NCBI GenBank assembly: GCA_023369685.1
Contig: SACZ01000008.1
Span: 1 to 64,000, forward strand
Length of the DNA stretch: 64,000 bases
Direction: 5' to 3'
Origin: Prolixibacteraceae bacterium JC049
GTDB lineage: Bacteria > Bacteroidota > Bacteroidia > Bacteroidales > Prolixibacteraceae
In this document: piece after piece, positions 1-9,424 of the stretch
How the letters are laid out: each line of letters begins with the position of its first letter
How positions within the stretch are numbered: position 1 is the stretch's first letter
The notes under the pieces: generated by a model
Database searches by the model: none
What the model saw: the letters and a program-made list of their open reading frames with translations, nothing else
What the model was told of the DNA's origin: nothing
Position numbers and translations under genes: made by a program

Positions 1-2
1 AA

Positions 3-2230
3 GGAACGTTGACTGCCGAGGCTGGCGGAGGCTTAGAGGTTGTATTGAATGGTCGCACGTATGTTTATGGAACAGACAGTGAGTTGAGTATAACAGGTAA
101 TACCTGGCGTTTGAATGTCGGTTCTTCAGCGGCATTAAGCGATGGTGTATATGATGTGGTGGTACGTGTAAGCGATGCGGCAGGTAACCAGTCAGAAGAT
201 AGCACTACTAACGAGCTAACAATAGATACGATAGCTCCAATTCAGCCAACAGTGACACCACAAATTACGAGTGATTCAGCACCAGTAATAAATGGCACAA
301 TAACACTTGCAAGTGGAGAAGAATTCAGAGTGTCTGTTGGAGGACGAACTTATGTATATGGTGTTGATCCAGAGTTAACGATAACTGGAAATAACTGGAC
401 ATTAAATATTCCTAATGCATTATCAGAAGGTATTTATGATGTTGTTGCAACAGTCACAGATGCTGCAGGAAATGTATCAAGAGATACAACAACCAATGAA
501 TTGACAATTGATGTTACACCTCCTGTGACACCAACTGTTGATGAGTTAACGAGTGATAGTAATACTCCTTCAATAACGGGAAGTGTATCTATAGGAGCTA
601 ATGAGCAATTTAGCGTTACAGTTAATGGTCAAACTTATATTCTAGGAACAGATTCGGAGTTAACAGTTACGGGAAATACATGGACATTGAATATAGGTAC
701 TCCTCTACCAGATGGAGTATATGATGTAATTGCATCGTTAAGAGATGAAGCAGGAAATATATCTAATGATACAACAACAAATGAGTTAGTAATAGATACA
801 GTTGCTCCTGCTATTCCAACAGTAATTGCTGTGGCTACTAAAGATCCAACTCCGACAATTCAGGGTACGGTTACTTTAGGAGTTAATGAGCAGTTTAGTG
901 TTGAAGTTAATGGAAGAATTTATGTTTTTGGAACAGATTCTGAATTGACAGTTTCTGGAAATAATTGGACATTAGCAGTAGCAGAAACATTAGCAGAAGG
1001 AACTTATGATGTTAAAGCAGTAGTGAGAGATGCTGCAGGAAATGAGTCTGTCGACACCACATCTAATGAATTAGTAATTGATACAACAGCAGGTATTCCA
1101 CCAACAGTTACTACACTTGTTACAACAGATACAACTCCGACAATTCAGGGAACTGTAACTTTAGAATTGAATGATCAATTCAGAGTGACAGTGGGCGGTA
1201 GAACTTATGTGTTAGGAACAGATAGTGAGTTAACAGTAAATGGAGGAACGTGGAAATTGGAAGTTCCTGTAGTATTGGCAGAAGGAGTTTATGATGTTGT
1301 TGCTGTGGTAAGAGATGCTGCAGGAAACGAATCAATTGATCAAACAACTAATGAATTGACTATTGATAATACAGCTCCTGTAATTCCAACAGTGAATTCA
1401 TTTACAACATCAGATACTACACCTACAATTACAGGAACAGTTTCATTAGAAAGTAATGGTAGCTTTAGTGTTACCGTTAATGGTGTAACATACAGGTATG
1501 GTGAATTTGCTGGTCTTGAAGTAACAGGAAATACTTGGTCCTTGACTATTCCAGACGCAAACGCATTGCCTTTAGGTGAGTTTGATGTTATAGCCACAGT
1601 AACAGATGAAGCAGGAAATTCTGCAGTAGATAATACAACTAATGAAGTAACTATTATTAATGCTGTAATCCCTCCAACAGTTAACAGCCAGACTACTAAT
1701 AATCAGAGCCCACAACTGTCAGGAACAGTGAACTATAGTGCTGGAGATATATTTAAAGTAAAAGTTAATGGAGTAACTTATGCTTATAATGTAGATCCAG
1801 AGTTGAGTATTTCAGGAAATATTTGGACATTAAATGTAGCAGAAACACTGGATCAGGGAATATATGATATAGAAGCAATACATACGGATGGTTTGGGTAA
1901 TGTATTGACAGATAGCACTACAGGTGAATTAACTATTATACTTGATTCTGTCGACAGACCAACAGTATATGGCTTAACAACTAAGGATACTACTCCTACT
2001 GTTACAGGAACAGTGAGTCTTGAAAGTGGTGATAACTTCAAGGTGACAGTTAATGGTGTTACTTATGTATTAGGAGTTAATTCTGAATTGTCTGTTAATG
2101 GAATAAATTGGACATTAAATATTCCTGATGCTAATGCTCTAGGTGTTGGAGTTTATGATGTTGTTGCAATTAAAACAACTGGAGCAGGAACAGAGTTAGC
2201 TGATACTTCTACAAACGAATTAAATATTGT
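3..2230 (+). repeat. Tandem Ig-module coding repeats, period about 285 bp
   Basis: Linker codons for the IDTxAP-type boundary recur near 223, 505, 792, 1077, 1363, 1650, 1939 and 2226, giving about eight units of 282-289 bp. The protein motif is well kept but the DNA has diverged, and the last three units lose the TTTNELxIDTxAP boundary. The first visible unit uses more G/C-ending codons than the later AT-rich units. This fits an old tandem array rather than a recent expansion. Confidence 0.85.
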
Positions 2231-3839
2231 AGAAGAAAGTAGAAATATTGACTTAGCAATAACTAAAACAGGAGATGCAAGAGTCATTATAGGGGATACT
2301 GTATATTACGACTTGAAGGTTGACAACTTAGGAGATGTGTCAATGAACTATCTACTAATTGAAGATGATCTAACAGGTAAAGGATTGGCAATGGCCCGCT
2401 ACAGAATTAAGGGAGAGCAAAGCTGGGATAATGCGAAGAGTTGGAATGGACGTACAGTTATTTCTGAATTGGCTGCCAATGCAACAAAAACACTTCAAAT
2501 CAGAGCATATGTAATTCCTCAGAACGATAGAACAATTACTAATGTAGCCTGGGTGAACAGAGCAACAGCAAGTAGTGAAGAAAATGCTGCTAATAATACT
2601 TCAAGTTTCAATACAGAACTTTATAATGGAGTTGAAGCCAGAATTAGACCAGAGAGTGATACTATTTGTGTAAATGGAACAGCTACAATGTCTGCAGGAG
2701 TAAGTAAAGGGTTAAACTTAGTGTATCTATGGAATGTTACTAGTAGTCCAAATGGCTCTAATTATACGCTAAGTAATCCTACTTTAACAGATGTGACTTT
2801 CACAGCTGATACTCCTGGAGATTATTCGATTGCAGTAACGGCTAGAAATACAAGTACAGGTATAACTAATAGTGCTACGGCAACAGTTCATGTTGCGACA
2901 GTCAGATCTGTTATCGAAGGTTTCCATCCAGTGACTCAGGCACTGTATTATCCTCAGGTGAACGATGTGGAGATTTATGGAGCAGAGAAGGCAGATGGAA
3001 CTAGTACATGGCCAAGATTAGATGGAACACAGAGTTTAGGTCTAGGAAATACGTATCTGTGGACATCGAATGATGAGGGAACAATAGCTGATGGTAACTT
3101 GACTGATGCGTCTGTAACAGTTGGATCGGAAGGTATTTATCAATTAAAAGTGGTTAACCGATTTGGTTGTGAGAATCAAAATCAGGTGACAGTTGGAAAG
3201 AAATACCATCCTATTGGAGTACCTAGAGATACGACAATTAAAGAGGATGCTGTAATTTCTCTGAATGTATTCCCGAATACTATTCAGTATCCTGGCGATA
3301 GTCTGGTTTATGATCAGGATGGAGACTATGATTTCAATGCTGTAAATATTGTAAATGCAGATGATAATTCACAGACAACTTATGGTACGGTAACATATGA
3401 TGAACAAACCCGATTGTTAAAGTATACTCAGAGTAAACCAATTAATAACCAGCAACAGCAGGATGAAATACGATTGGTTATTACCGACCAGTATAGTCTT
3501 CCTACAGAAGAGTTTGCGGTAAATATCACTATTGAGCCGAGACCATTCATCGTACCTAATGCATTCTCTCCGAATGGAGATGGAATTAATGATAACTTTG
3601 TTATTGAAGGTATTACGAAAGATGAATTTGCAGTTAATACAATAGAGATTTATAACCGATGGGGAGGAAAAGTGTTTACAGCCTCTAACTATGATAATGT
3701 GAACAATGTATGGGATGGTAGAGCAAACGTAGGAGGTACCATTGGAACAGGAGAGTTACCAACAGGAACATATTACTTTGTGCTAAGAATTTCAGGAGAA
3801 CAAAGTGATTATACTGGGTGGATTTATCTGGATAGATAA
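3..3839 (+). CDS. Large Ig-repeat surface protein with type B T9SS sorting domain (5' end outside window)
   Basis: The frame is open to the left edge and the first visible residues are already mid-repeat, so the true start lies upstream; the TTG at position 9 is not a start. About eight Ig-like modules of roughly 95 residues fill 3-2230, each with a core like NGxTYVxGTDSELTVTGNxW and a linker like AGNxSxDTTTNELxIDT. A DUF11-like module follows (about 2245-2610, with LAITKTGD), then a PKD/Ig-like region. The last 100 residues begin VPNAFSPNGDGINDNF and end GWIYLDR, which is the gliding-motility/CHU_C type B sorting domain exported by the type IX system. By family knowledge it is a secreted adhesin or filament-like cell-surface protein; the ligand is unknown. 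The PorP/SprF gene directly downstream is the expected secretion partner for type B substrates. Confidence 0.9.
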   Translation, partial: GTLTAEAGGGLEVVLNGRTYVYGTDSELSITGNTWRLNVGSSAALSDGVYDVVVRVSDAAGNQSEDSTTNELTIDTIAPIQPTVTPQITSDSAPVINGTITLASGEEFRVSVGGRTYVYGVDPELTITGNNWTLNIPNALSEGIYDVVATVTDAAGNVSRDTTTNELTIDVTPPVTPTVDELTSDSNTPSITGSVSIGANEQFSVTVNGQTYILGTDSELTVTGNTWTLNIGTPLPDGVYDVIASLRDEAGNISNDTTTNELVIDTVAPAIPTVIAVATKDPTPTIQGTVTLGVNEQFSVEVNGRIYVFGTDSELTVSGNNWTLAVAETLAEGTYDVKAVVRDAAGNESVDTTSNELVIDTTAGIPPTVTTLVTTDTTPTIQGTVTLELNDQFRVTVGGRTYVLGTDSELTVNGGTWKLEVPVVLAEGVYDVVAVVRDAAGNESIDQTTNELTIDNTAPVIPTVNSFTTSDTTPTITGTVSLESNGSFSVTVNGVTYRYGEFAGLEVTGNTWSLTIPDANALPLGEFDVIATVTDEAGNSAVDNTTNEVTIINAVIPPTVNSQTTNNQSPQLSGTVNYSAGDIFKVKVNGVTYAYNVDPELSISGNIWTLNVAETLDQGIYDIEAIHTDGLGNVLTDSTTGELTIILDSVDRPTVYGLTTKDTTPTVTGTVSLESGDNFKVTVNGVTYVLGVNSELSVNGINWTLNIPDANALGVGVYDVVAIKTTGAGTELADTSTNELNIVEESRNIDLAITKTGDARVIIGDTVYYDLKVDNLGDVSMNYLLIEDDLTGKGLAMARYRIKGEQSWDNAKSWNGRTVISELAANATKTLQIRAYVIPQNDRTITNVAWVNRATASSEENAANNTSSFNTELYNGVEARIRPESDTICVNGTATMSAGVSKGLNLVYLWNVTSSPNGSNYTLSNPTLTDVTFTADTPGDYSIAVTARNTSTGITNSATATVHVATVRSVIEGFHPVTQALYYPQVNDVEIYGAEKADGTSTWPRLDGTQSLGLGNTYLWTSNDEGTIADGNLTDASVTVGSEGIYQLKVVNRFGCENQNQVTVGKKYHPIGVPRDTTIKEDAVISLNVFPNTIQYPGDSLVYDQDGDYDFNAVNIVNADDNSQTTYGTVTYDEQTRLLKYTQSKPINNQQQQDEIRLVITDQYSLPTEEFAVNITIEPRPFIVPNAFSPNGDGINDNFVIEGITKDEFAVNTIEIYNRWGGKVFTASNYDNVNNVWDGRANVGGTIGTGELPTGTYYFVLRISGEQSDYTGWIYLDR

Positions 3840-3910
3840 TCCCAATAATTGTTAAAAATGAATATTTTACAAGGAATTTTGTCTATTCCTTTGTTTACTA
3901 AATAGAAAAA

Positions 3911-3933
3911 ATCTTTTTTTGCTAAAAAAAGAT
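3911..3933. other. A/T-only inverted repeat after the surface-protein gene
   Basis: Ten-base arms ATCTTTTTTT and AAAAAAAGAT flank a GCT loop, 70 bases after the stop codon. The stem has almost no GC pairs, so it would be a weak terminator at best. It lies between the adhesin and its putative secretion partner and may allow partial read-through. This is inference from the sequence only. Confidence 0.35.
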
Positions 3934-3997
3934 AGTGTTAAAAGCCAATTAACAGCTAATTAGTTTAGTTGTTAATGACAGAATATAGAAAAGTAAA

Positions 3998-4954
3998 TTG
4001 AGACTGTTTCAAATTAAAAATATAAGGAATGGTTATAGGATAGTTATTGCATTGCTAGTAGTATTATTGTTTAATAACAATGCTTCTGCACAGCAGGATC
4101 CATTGTACTCTCAATACAATAATGGACTTTTAACTTTAAACCCTGCTTATGCCGGGTCTAGAGGGATGCTTAGTGCTATGGCAATAACAAGGCATCAGTG
4201 GTTGTCTTTTAAAGGAGCACCACAAACTCAGGCTTTGATTATTCATAGCCCATTTCGGTATTTTAATATGGGAATCGGAGCTACGTTGATGCAAGACAAC
4301 TTGGGGCCAATCAAGAATGTGGGACTAAGTGGTGACTATTCATATAAAATTGACTTTCCAAACAATAGAACATTGGCATTAGGCTTTAAAGCTAGTGTCA
4401 ATTTTTATAATGCAAATCTCGAAGATCTAACTACTATTGATCCTAATGACCCTATCTTTCAAGAGAGTGTCAATAGGGGCTTTATACCAAACTTTGGATT
4501 AGGTGCTTTGTATTATAGTGATAAGTTTTACATTGGATTATCTGTTCCTAAGATGCTGAAGAATGTAATTAATAGAAATAGTGTTACTTCAGAAAGTCTG
4601 AGTAAGGAAGATATTCAGTATCTTTTAATGGGAGGCTATGTGTTTGATGTAAATAGAATTGTTAAATTTAAACCATATTTTACAGCACGTGCAGTATCAA
4701 ATGCACCGCTGTCTTTAGATTTAGCTGGCCAATTTGTGTTTTATGACTTACTTTGGGTTGGAGCAACCTACAGATGGGGAAGTGCCATTGGTGGTATGGT
4801 TCAGTTGCAGTTAAGTCCGCAAATCAGAATTGGTTATGCTTACGACTTGACAACAAATGACCTCCAGTCGTTTAACAGTGGAACGCATGAGGTGCTTGTA
4901 AGTTTTGACTTTAACTTTGGAAAAGGAAAAGTACGTTCGCCACGTTACTTTTAG
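3998..4954 (+). CDS. PorP/SprF-family T9SS outer-membrane protein
   Basis: This 318-residue protein has a signal peptide ending near NNNASAQQ, followed by the family signature QDPLYSQYNNGLLTLNPAYAG and repeated beta strands to the end (FDFNFGKGK). PorP/SprF proteins are outer-membrane beta-barrels of the type IX machinery; SprF-like members are dedicated partners of substrates with type B sorting domains. The adjacent upstream gene encodes exactly such a substrate. The start is TTG at 3998: an in-frame TAG lies nine bases upstream and no ATG precedes the signal peptide, so the non-ATG start is well supported. It is followed after 15 bases by the PorE-like gene, probably in one transcript. Confidence 0.88.
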   Translation: MRLFQIKNIRNGYRIVIALLVVLLFNNNASAQQDPLYSQYNNGLLTLNPAYAGSRGMLSAMAITRHQWLSFKGAPQTQALIIHSPFRYFNMGIGATLMQDNLGPIKNVGLSGDYSYKIDFPNNRTLALGFKASVNFYNANLEDLTTIDPNDPIFQESVNRGFIPNFGLGALYYSDKFYIGLSVPKMLKNVINRNSVTSESLSKEDIQYLLMGGYVFDVNRIVKFKPYFTARAVSNAPLSLDLAGQFVFYDLLWVGATYRWGSAIGGMVQLQLSPQIRIGYAYDLTTNDLQSFNSGTHEVLVSFDFNFGKGKVRSPRYF

Positions 4955-4969
4955 AATGGATAACTTGAT

Positions 4970-6985
4970 ATGCAGAATAAGTACTTTAAAATATTGTTTA
5001 TTGTTTGTTTGATATGCTCTATTTCAATAGCAAAAGGGCAGAGAATGACAATTAAGATGGCCGATCGATACTTCAAGGATTTTGCCTTTGTAGATGCGAT
5101 TGAGCTGTATGAGTATGCATATCGTAAGGATACGACTAATGCCCATGTGGTACGTCAAATTGCAGAGTGTTATAGGAATATTGGGAAAACAGAGAAGGTC
5201 GAATTCTGGCTTAAGAAGCTAATTAGTCGAGGAAATGAAAATGCCGATGATCTGTTTAATTTTTCACAAGCACTAAAAAGTAACGGAAAATATACCGAAG
5301 CTCAGAGTTGGTTAGAGAAATACGCACAAATGCGACCAGAAGATGGCCGTGTGAATATGCAGGTGTCTCTTCTAGAATATATTAAGTTTCTGAAGCGAGA
5401 CTCTACCCGTTTTCAGGTACGACCAACAGGAATAAATACTCCATTAAGTGAGTTTGGCCCTGCCTATTACAAAGATAATATTGTATTTTCTTCCAATAGA
5501 GAGAATTCACTGATTGTTCAGCGTAAAAACCGTTGGGATGATAAGCCATTTTTAGATTTATATATTGCAAGGATTGATGAAAGTGGAGATTTACTTTCTC
5601 CAAAACATTTTGCTCCCAAAATTAAATCGAAATATCACGAAGGTCCTGTTGCTTTTAATCGTTCAGGAACAACAATGTATCTGACCAAGAATAATGTCTA
5701 TCAAGGCAAAGCACGCACGAGTAAAGAAGGAATTACCAACTTGAAAATTTATGTAGCCAAAGAAGTTGATGGCAACTGGCAGGTTCGTTATGGTCTTCCA
5801 TTCAATAGTAATGAATATTCAGTAGGACATGCTTCCATTGATAAAACAGGAAGAACACTGTACTTTACATCGGATATGCCTGGAGGTTATGGTGGTTCCG
5901 ACCTGTACTTTAGCGTTTATTCTAATGGAAAATGGAGTGAACCTTTTAATTTAGGTCCCAAGGTGAATACTGAAGGAAATGAAATGTTTCCATATATTAG
6001 CGACGAGGGTGTACTTTATTTTGCATCCAATGGGCATGGCGGTTTGGGAGGATTAGATCTATACATGGCTACTCCTGAACGTGGAGTATTTACAAGAATT
6101 GAGAACTTAGGATATCCTGTTAATAGTTCTAAAGATGACTTCGGGTTAGTTTTGAACCTAGATGGAACTGAAGGCTATTTTTCATCCAATAGAAATGGAG
6201 GAAAAGGTTTAGACGATATTTATCACCTGATCATTAAGCGAATTCCAATTATCATCAAAGGGGTTGTTCGTGATAGAATTACCAACGAAGAGATTGCTGA
6301 CGCGAAGATTACTTTGGTAAACTCTAACGGAGATGAAGTTAAGTCTGAATTTTCGAAGCTTGATGGTCTTTTCGAATTTGTTGTAAATAAAGGAAACGAT
6401 TATACGCTAAAGGTTGAAAAAGCCGATTATATAAGTAATGAACGTCCGTTGTCAACAAAAGCGTTGCGACCCAATTCAGAGGTGTTTACTGAAATATTCA
6501 TAGAGCAGGACTTTGAAATGGTAGCCGACGAGGACAATTTACCAGAACCATTACAAATTGAGGAAGAAGATGGTGAAGCACTTCAGGTATTAATGCTTGA
6601 GTATATTAACTACGACCTGAATAAGACAAACATTCGAGATGATGCTGCCGAAGTACTTGACCGATTGGCTGCGCTTTTGACTGAATATCCAGATTTGGAA
6701 ATTCGTCTGGAGTCGCACACAGACTCTCGTGGTAGCGACGAATACAACATGTTGCTTTCTAAGCGAAGAGCTCGTGCAGCATTCGAGTACCTAGTTAGTA
6801 AAGGAATCGATCCGATGCGTGTTCGTTATGAAGGATTTGGAGAAACTCAATTAATTAACCATTGTGAAGACGGAGTTGATTGTTCGGAAGAAGAACATGA
6901 GGTGAACCGTAGAACAATTGTTAAAGCCGTACGAAAAGGAGAATACAAGAGCAAGCGAACTAAGCGTAGTATTTTCTACTTCTAA
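4970..6985 (+). CDS. PorE-like OmpA-family protein (TPR, beta-propeller, CRD, OmpA domains)
   Basis: This 671-residue exported protein has a signal peptide (about 1-24), TPR-like helices (about 28-140), PD40/WD40-like propeller blades (about 150-410, with motifs such as YFTSDMPGGYGGSDLYF), a carboxypeptidase-regulatory-like beta domain (about 425-505), and an OmpA-type peptidoglycan-binding domain (about 545-660, with ESHTDSRGSDEYN and SKRRARAAFEYL). Domain order and length match the PorE family of T9SS components known from Porphyromonas, which tether the secretion apparatus to the cell wall. Other Bacteroidota carry several paralogues, so this copy may serve only the neighbouring adhesin/SprF pair. 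A functional name is therefore not assigned. Confidence 0.85.
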   Translation: MQNKYFKILFIVCLICSISIAKGQRMTIKMADRYFKDFAFVDAIELYEYAYRKDTTNAHVVRQIAECYRNIGKTEKVEFWLKKLISRGNENADDLFNFSQALKSNGKYTEAQSWLEKYAQMRPEDGRVNMQVSLLEYIKFLKRDSTRFQVRPTGINTPLSEFGPAYYKDNIVFSSNRENSLIVQRKNRWDDKPFLDLYIARIDESGDLLSPKHFAPKIKSKYHEGPVAFNRSGTTMYLTKNNVYQGKARTSKEGITNLKIYVAKEVDGNWQVRYGLPFNSNEYSVGHASIDKTGRTLYFTSDMPGGYGGSDLYFSVYSNGKWSEPFNLGPKVNTEGNEMFPYISDEGVLYFASNGHGGLGGLDLYMATPERGVFTRIENLGYPVNSSKDDFGLVLNLDGTEGYFSSNRNGGKGLDDIYHLIIKRIPIIIKGVVRDRITNEEIADAKITLVNSNGDEVKSEFSKLDGLFEFVVNKGNDYTLKVEKADYISNERPLSTKALRPNSEVFTEIFIEQDFEMVADEDNLPEPLQIEEEDGEALQVLMLEYINYDLNKTNIRDDAAEVLDRLAALLTEYPDLEIRLESHTDSRGSDEYNMLLSKRRARAAFEYLVSKGIDPMRVRYEGFGETQLINHCEDGVDCSEEEHEVNRRTIVKAVRKGEYKSKRTKRSIFYF

Positions 6986-7009
6986 TAAGACACAATTAAA
7001 CTGTCTTCG

Positions 7010-9391
7010 ATGAGAATAAAATTTCTATCGATATTTTTACTCTTAACTTGTTTCGCTTTTATTTCTGTAAAGGCTCAGAAACGGGTGCTTGTGTTGCATT
7101 CGTATCATGAAGGTTTACGTTGGACCGATAATGTTAACGAAGGTTTACGAACGGCTTTTGATAATTACGAAGATCAGGAAGTAGAGCTTTTTGTTGAGTA
7201 TCTGGATGCCAAAAGACATACCGATAGCATATACTATAAAAGTTTAGGAGTATTTTATCAAACTAAATTGAAACATCTAAACTTCGATGTAGTAATTGTG
7301 TCTGATAACCTTGCTTTGCAGTTTGTTGTCGATAATCGAGCTAATATATTTGAAGATGTTCCTATTGTATTTTGTGGAGTTAATAATTACATGCCTTCAA
7401 TGCTGAAGGGGGATCGGCAAATAACAGGGATAACAGAAACTGTCGATATTAAGGGGACAATTGAGCTTATTCGGAAACTTAATCCTGCATTAAAAGAACT
7501 GGTGGTGGTTAACGATGACAAAACAGTGACTGCCATCGAAAACAAAAAGATTGTCAGAGACCTTGCCCTTGAATTTAACTTTCATTTTAAATATTTTGAA
7601 AACCTAACAATTTCTGAATTAAGAGAATCTGTTGCAGAAATCGGTGGACAGTCGGCAATATTACTACTTACCTTTTCAAAAGATAAAGAGGGACAATTTT
7701 TATCTTTCGATAACGGTGTGAAGCTAGTAACAGAAGCAGCTTCTGTACCTGTTTATGGAACCTGGAATTTCTACTTGGGCAAAGGAATTTTAGGAGGAAA
7801 GATACTGAGTGGTGCTCAACAAGGAGCAAAAGCGGCAGGTTTGGTAATGCGAATTTTGAATGGTGAAATGGTTGAAAATATCCCTGTCGTGACCCAAGTG
7901 GATAGTCAGTATGCTTTCGACTATAGAGTGATGAAACGCTTCAACATTCGTCGGGATCAAATTCCTGCTAATAGCTTAATTGTTAATAGTGTTTCAGAGT
8001 TTTATAATGTAAATCGAAAGTGGATTATTTCTAGCGCAGTGTTTGTTATTTTCCTGTTTTCGGTAATTGTTGTTTTATCCAATGCCATTATTCAAAAACG
8101 AAAAGCAGTTGAATCGTATAAGCATGAGCAGCAAAAACTAAAACTTACCATTAAAGAGCAGCGACTAATTGCACAGATAGTTACTACTTTGAATTCCGAC
8201 AACAATTTAAGTAACACTATTGCTCGAATACTGAAAGTAATTTCGTCCTATTTCTATGCCAGTAAGGTTTCTGTCTTTGAAATAGCAGATGATGATTCTG
8301 TTGAGAAGATAGTTGGTTCTTATGTGGAGGGCGTTACTAAGATCAACGAATTACAACAATCTGAATTTTCAGATATTGAAGAACTTGTTCATGAGGTGAG
8401 AAATAAGAAAAGTATCATTTGTAATCATCCCAATGAGCTTTCTCCGAAGTATACAGAGCATTTCTTAAAACGAAATATTGGAGCAGCAATAATATTACCC
8501 ATTCTGGTTCACAAGGATGTGCTGGGAATGGCCAGTATTACCAAAGACAATGCATACCAATGGACAGAGCGGGAAATAAACCTGTTCGATACCATTACTC
8601 ATTTAATAGCCAATGCCTGGGAAAGAAGTAAGCAGATGAGAATGTTAGTTCAAGCCAGAGAACAACATGCCGATGCCCTTCATATGCTTGAGAAATCGTC
8701 GAGAATGGCTTCTGTAGGGGTAATTGCTTCTGGTATTACTCATGAGATTAGGCAGCCCTTAAATGCCATTAAAGTAACCACAGATGGAATCCGTTTTTGG
8801 CAGAAACGCAATCCTGATCAGGTGCCCGATGTGTTGGGGAGTAAAATGGAATTAATTGGGCAAGGCGCCGATCGCATTGAATCAATCATTCAGCAAATGC
8901 GAAACTACTGGATCAAACCAGGGCAGGTGGAACAGTCGGAGGTCGACTTGAATATGGCAATCAATAATGGTCTTGACCTGATTGAACGTCAGATTCAGAA
9001 TCATGGAATTATATTGAAGAAAGAACTGGCGCATGGAAGCATTCCTATTTTAGGTAATGAAATTCAACTAGAACAGGTTATTATTAATTTAGTTGTGAAT
9101 GCTGTAAATGCACTAGATAAGGAAGATAAAACAGGCAAAGAAATTTTTGTTACTTCTTATAAATCTATGGATCATGGAATTTTGAAGATTCAGGATAATG
9201 GAATTGGGATTAATGAAAAAGATGGCGACAATATATTTGATCCATTTTATTCAACTCAACAGAAAAAAGAAGGCACAGGACTTGGTTTGGCCATTGTTAA
9301 AACCTTTGTCGATCAGATGAAGGGAAATATTACTTTTGAAAATAATGCTGCTGGTGGAGTAACTTTTACGATTAGTTTCTCGCTGGCATAA
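7010..9391 (+). CDS. Hybrid sensor: ABC substrate-binding domain fused to GAF and histidine kinase
   Basis: This 793-residue protein has a signal peptide (about 1-23), a periplasmic ABC-type substrate-binding domain (about 24-325, starting KRVLVLHSYHEGLRWT), one membrane helix near 345-367, a coiled coil, a GAF domain (about 390-545) and a kinase core. The phospho-accepting His is residue 578 in GITHEIRQPLNAIK, followed by N-box VVNAVNAL, DNGIGI and GTGLGLAIV ATP-binding motifs. By family knowledge it senses an extracellular small molecule and phosphorylates a cognate regulator. The sigma-54 response regulator 33 bases downstream is the obvious partner. The ligand cannot be told from sequence. 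Confidence 0.9.
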   Translation: MRIKFLSIFLLLTCFAFISVKAQKRVLVLHSYHEGLRWTDNVNEGLRTAFDNYEDQEVELFVEYLDAKRHTDSIYYKSLGVFYQTKLKHLNFDVVIVSDNLALQFVVDNRANIFEDVPIVFCGVNNYMPSMLKGDRQITGITETVDIKGTIELIRKLNPALKELVVVNDDKTVTAIENKKIVRDLALEFNFHFKYFENLTISELRESVAEIGGQSAILLLTFSKDKEGQFLSFDNGVKLVTEAASVPVYGTWNFYLGKGILGGKILSGAQQGAKAAGLVMRILNGEMVENIPVVTQVDSQYAFDYRVMKRFNIRRDQIPANSLIVNSVSEFYNVNRKWIISSAVFVIFLFSVIVVLSNAIIQKRKAVESYKHEQQKLKLTIKEQRLIAQIVTTLNSDNNLSNTIARILKVISSYFYASKVSVFEIADDDSVEKIVGSYVEGVTKINELQQSEFSDIEELVHEVRNKKSIICNHPNELSPKYTEHFLKRNIGAAIILPILVHKDVLGMASITKDNAYQWTEREINLFDTITHLIANAWERSKQMRMLVQAREQHADALHMLEKSSRMASVGVIASGITHEIRQPLNAIKVTTDGIRFWQKRNPDQVPDVLGSKMELIGQGADRIESIIQQMRNYWIKPGQVEQSEVDLNMAINNGLDLIERQIQNHGIILKKELAHGSIPILGNEIQLEQVIINLVVNAVNALDKEDKTGKEIFVTSYKSMDHGILKIQDNGIGINEKDGDNIFDPFYSTQQKKEGTGLGLAIVKTFVDQMKGNITFENNAAGGVTFTISFSLA

Positions 9392-9424
9392 CATATAAAT
9401 TGCTCCTTTAAAAAATAGATACAG

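Noticed and set aside
3-2230. CRISPR-like or satellite repeat
   Set aside because: The 285-bp period is coding, unit DNA is diverged and the protein forms Ig-like domains.
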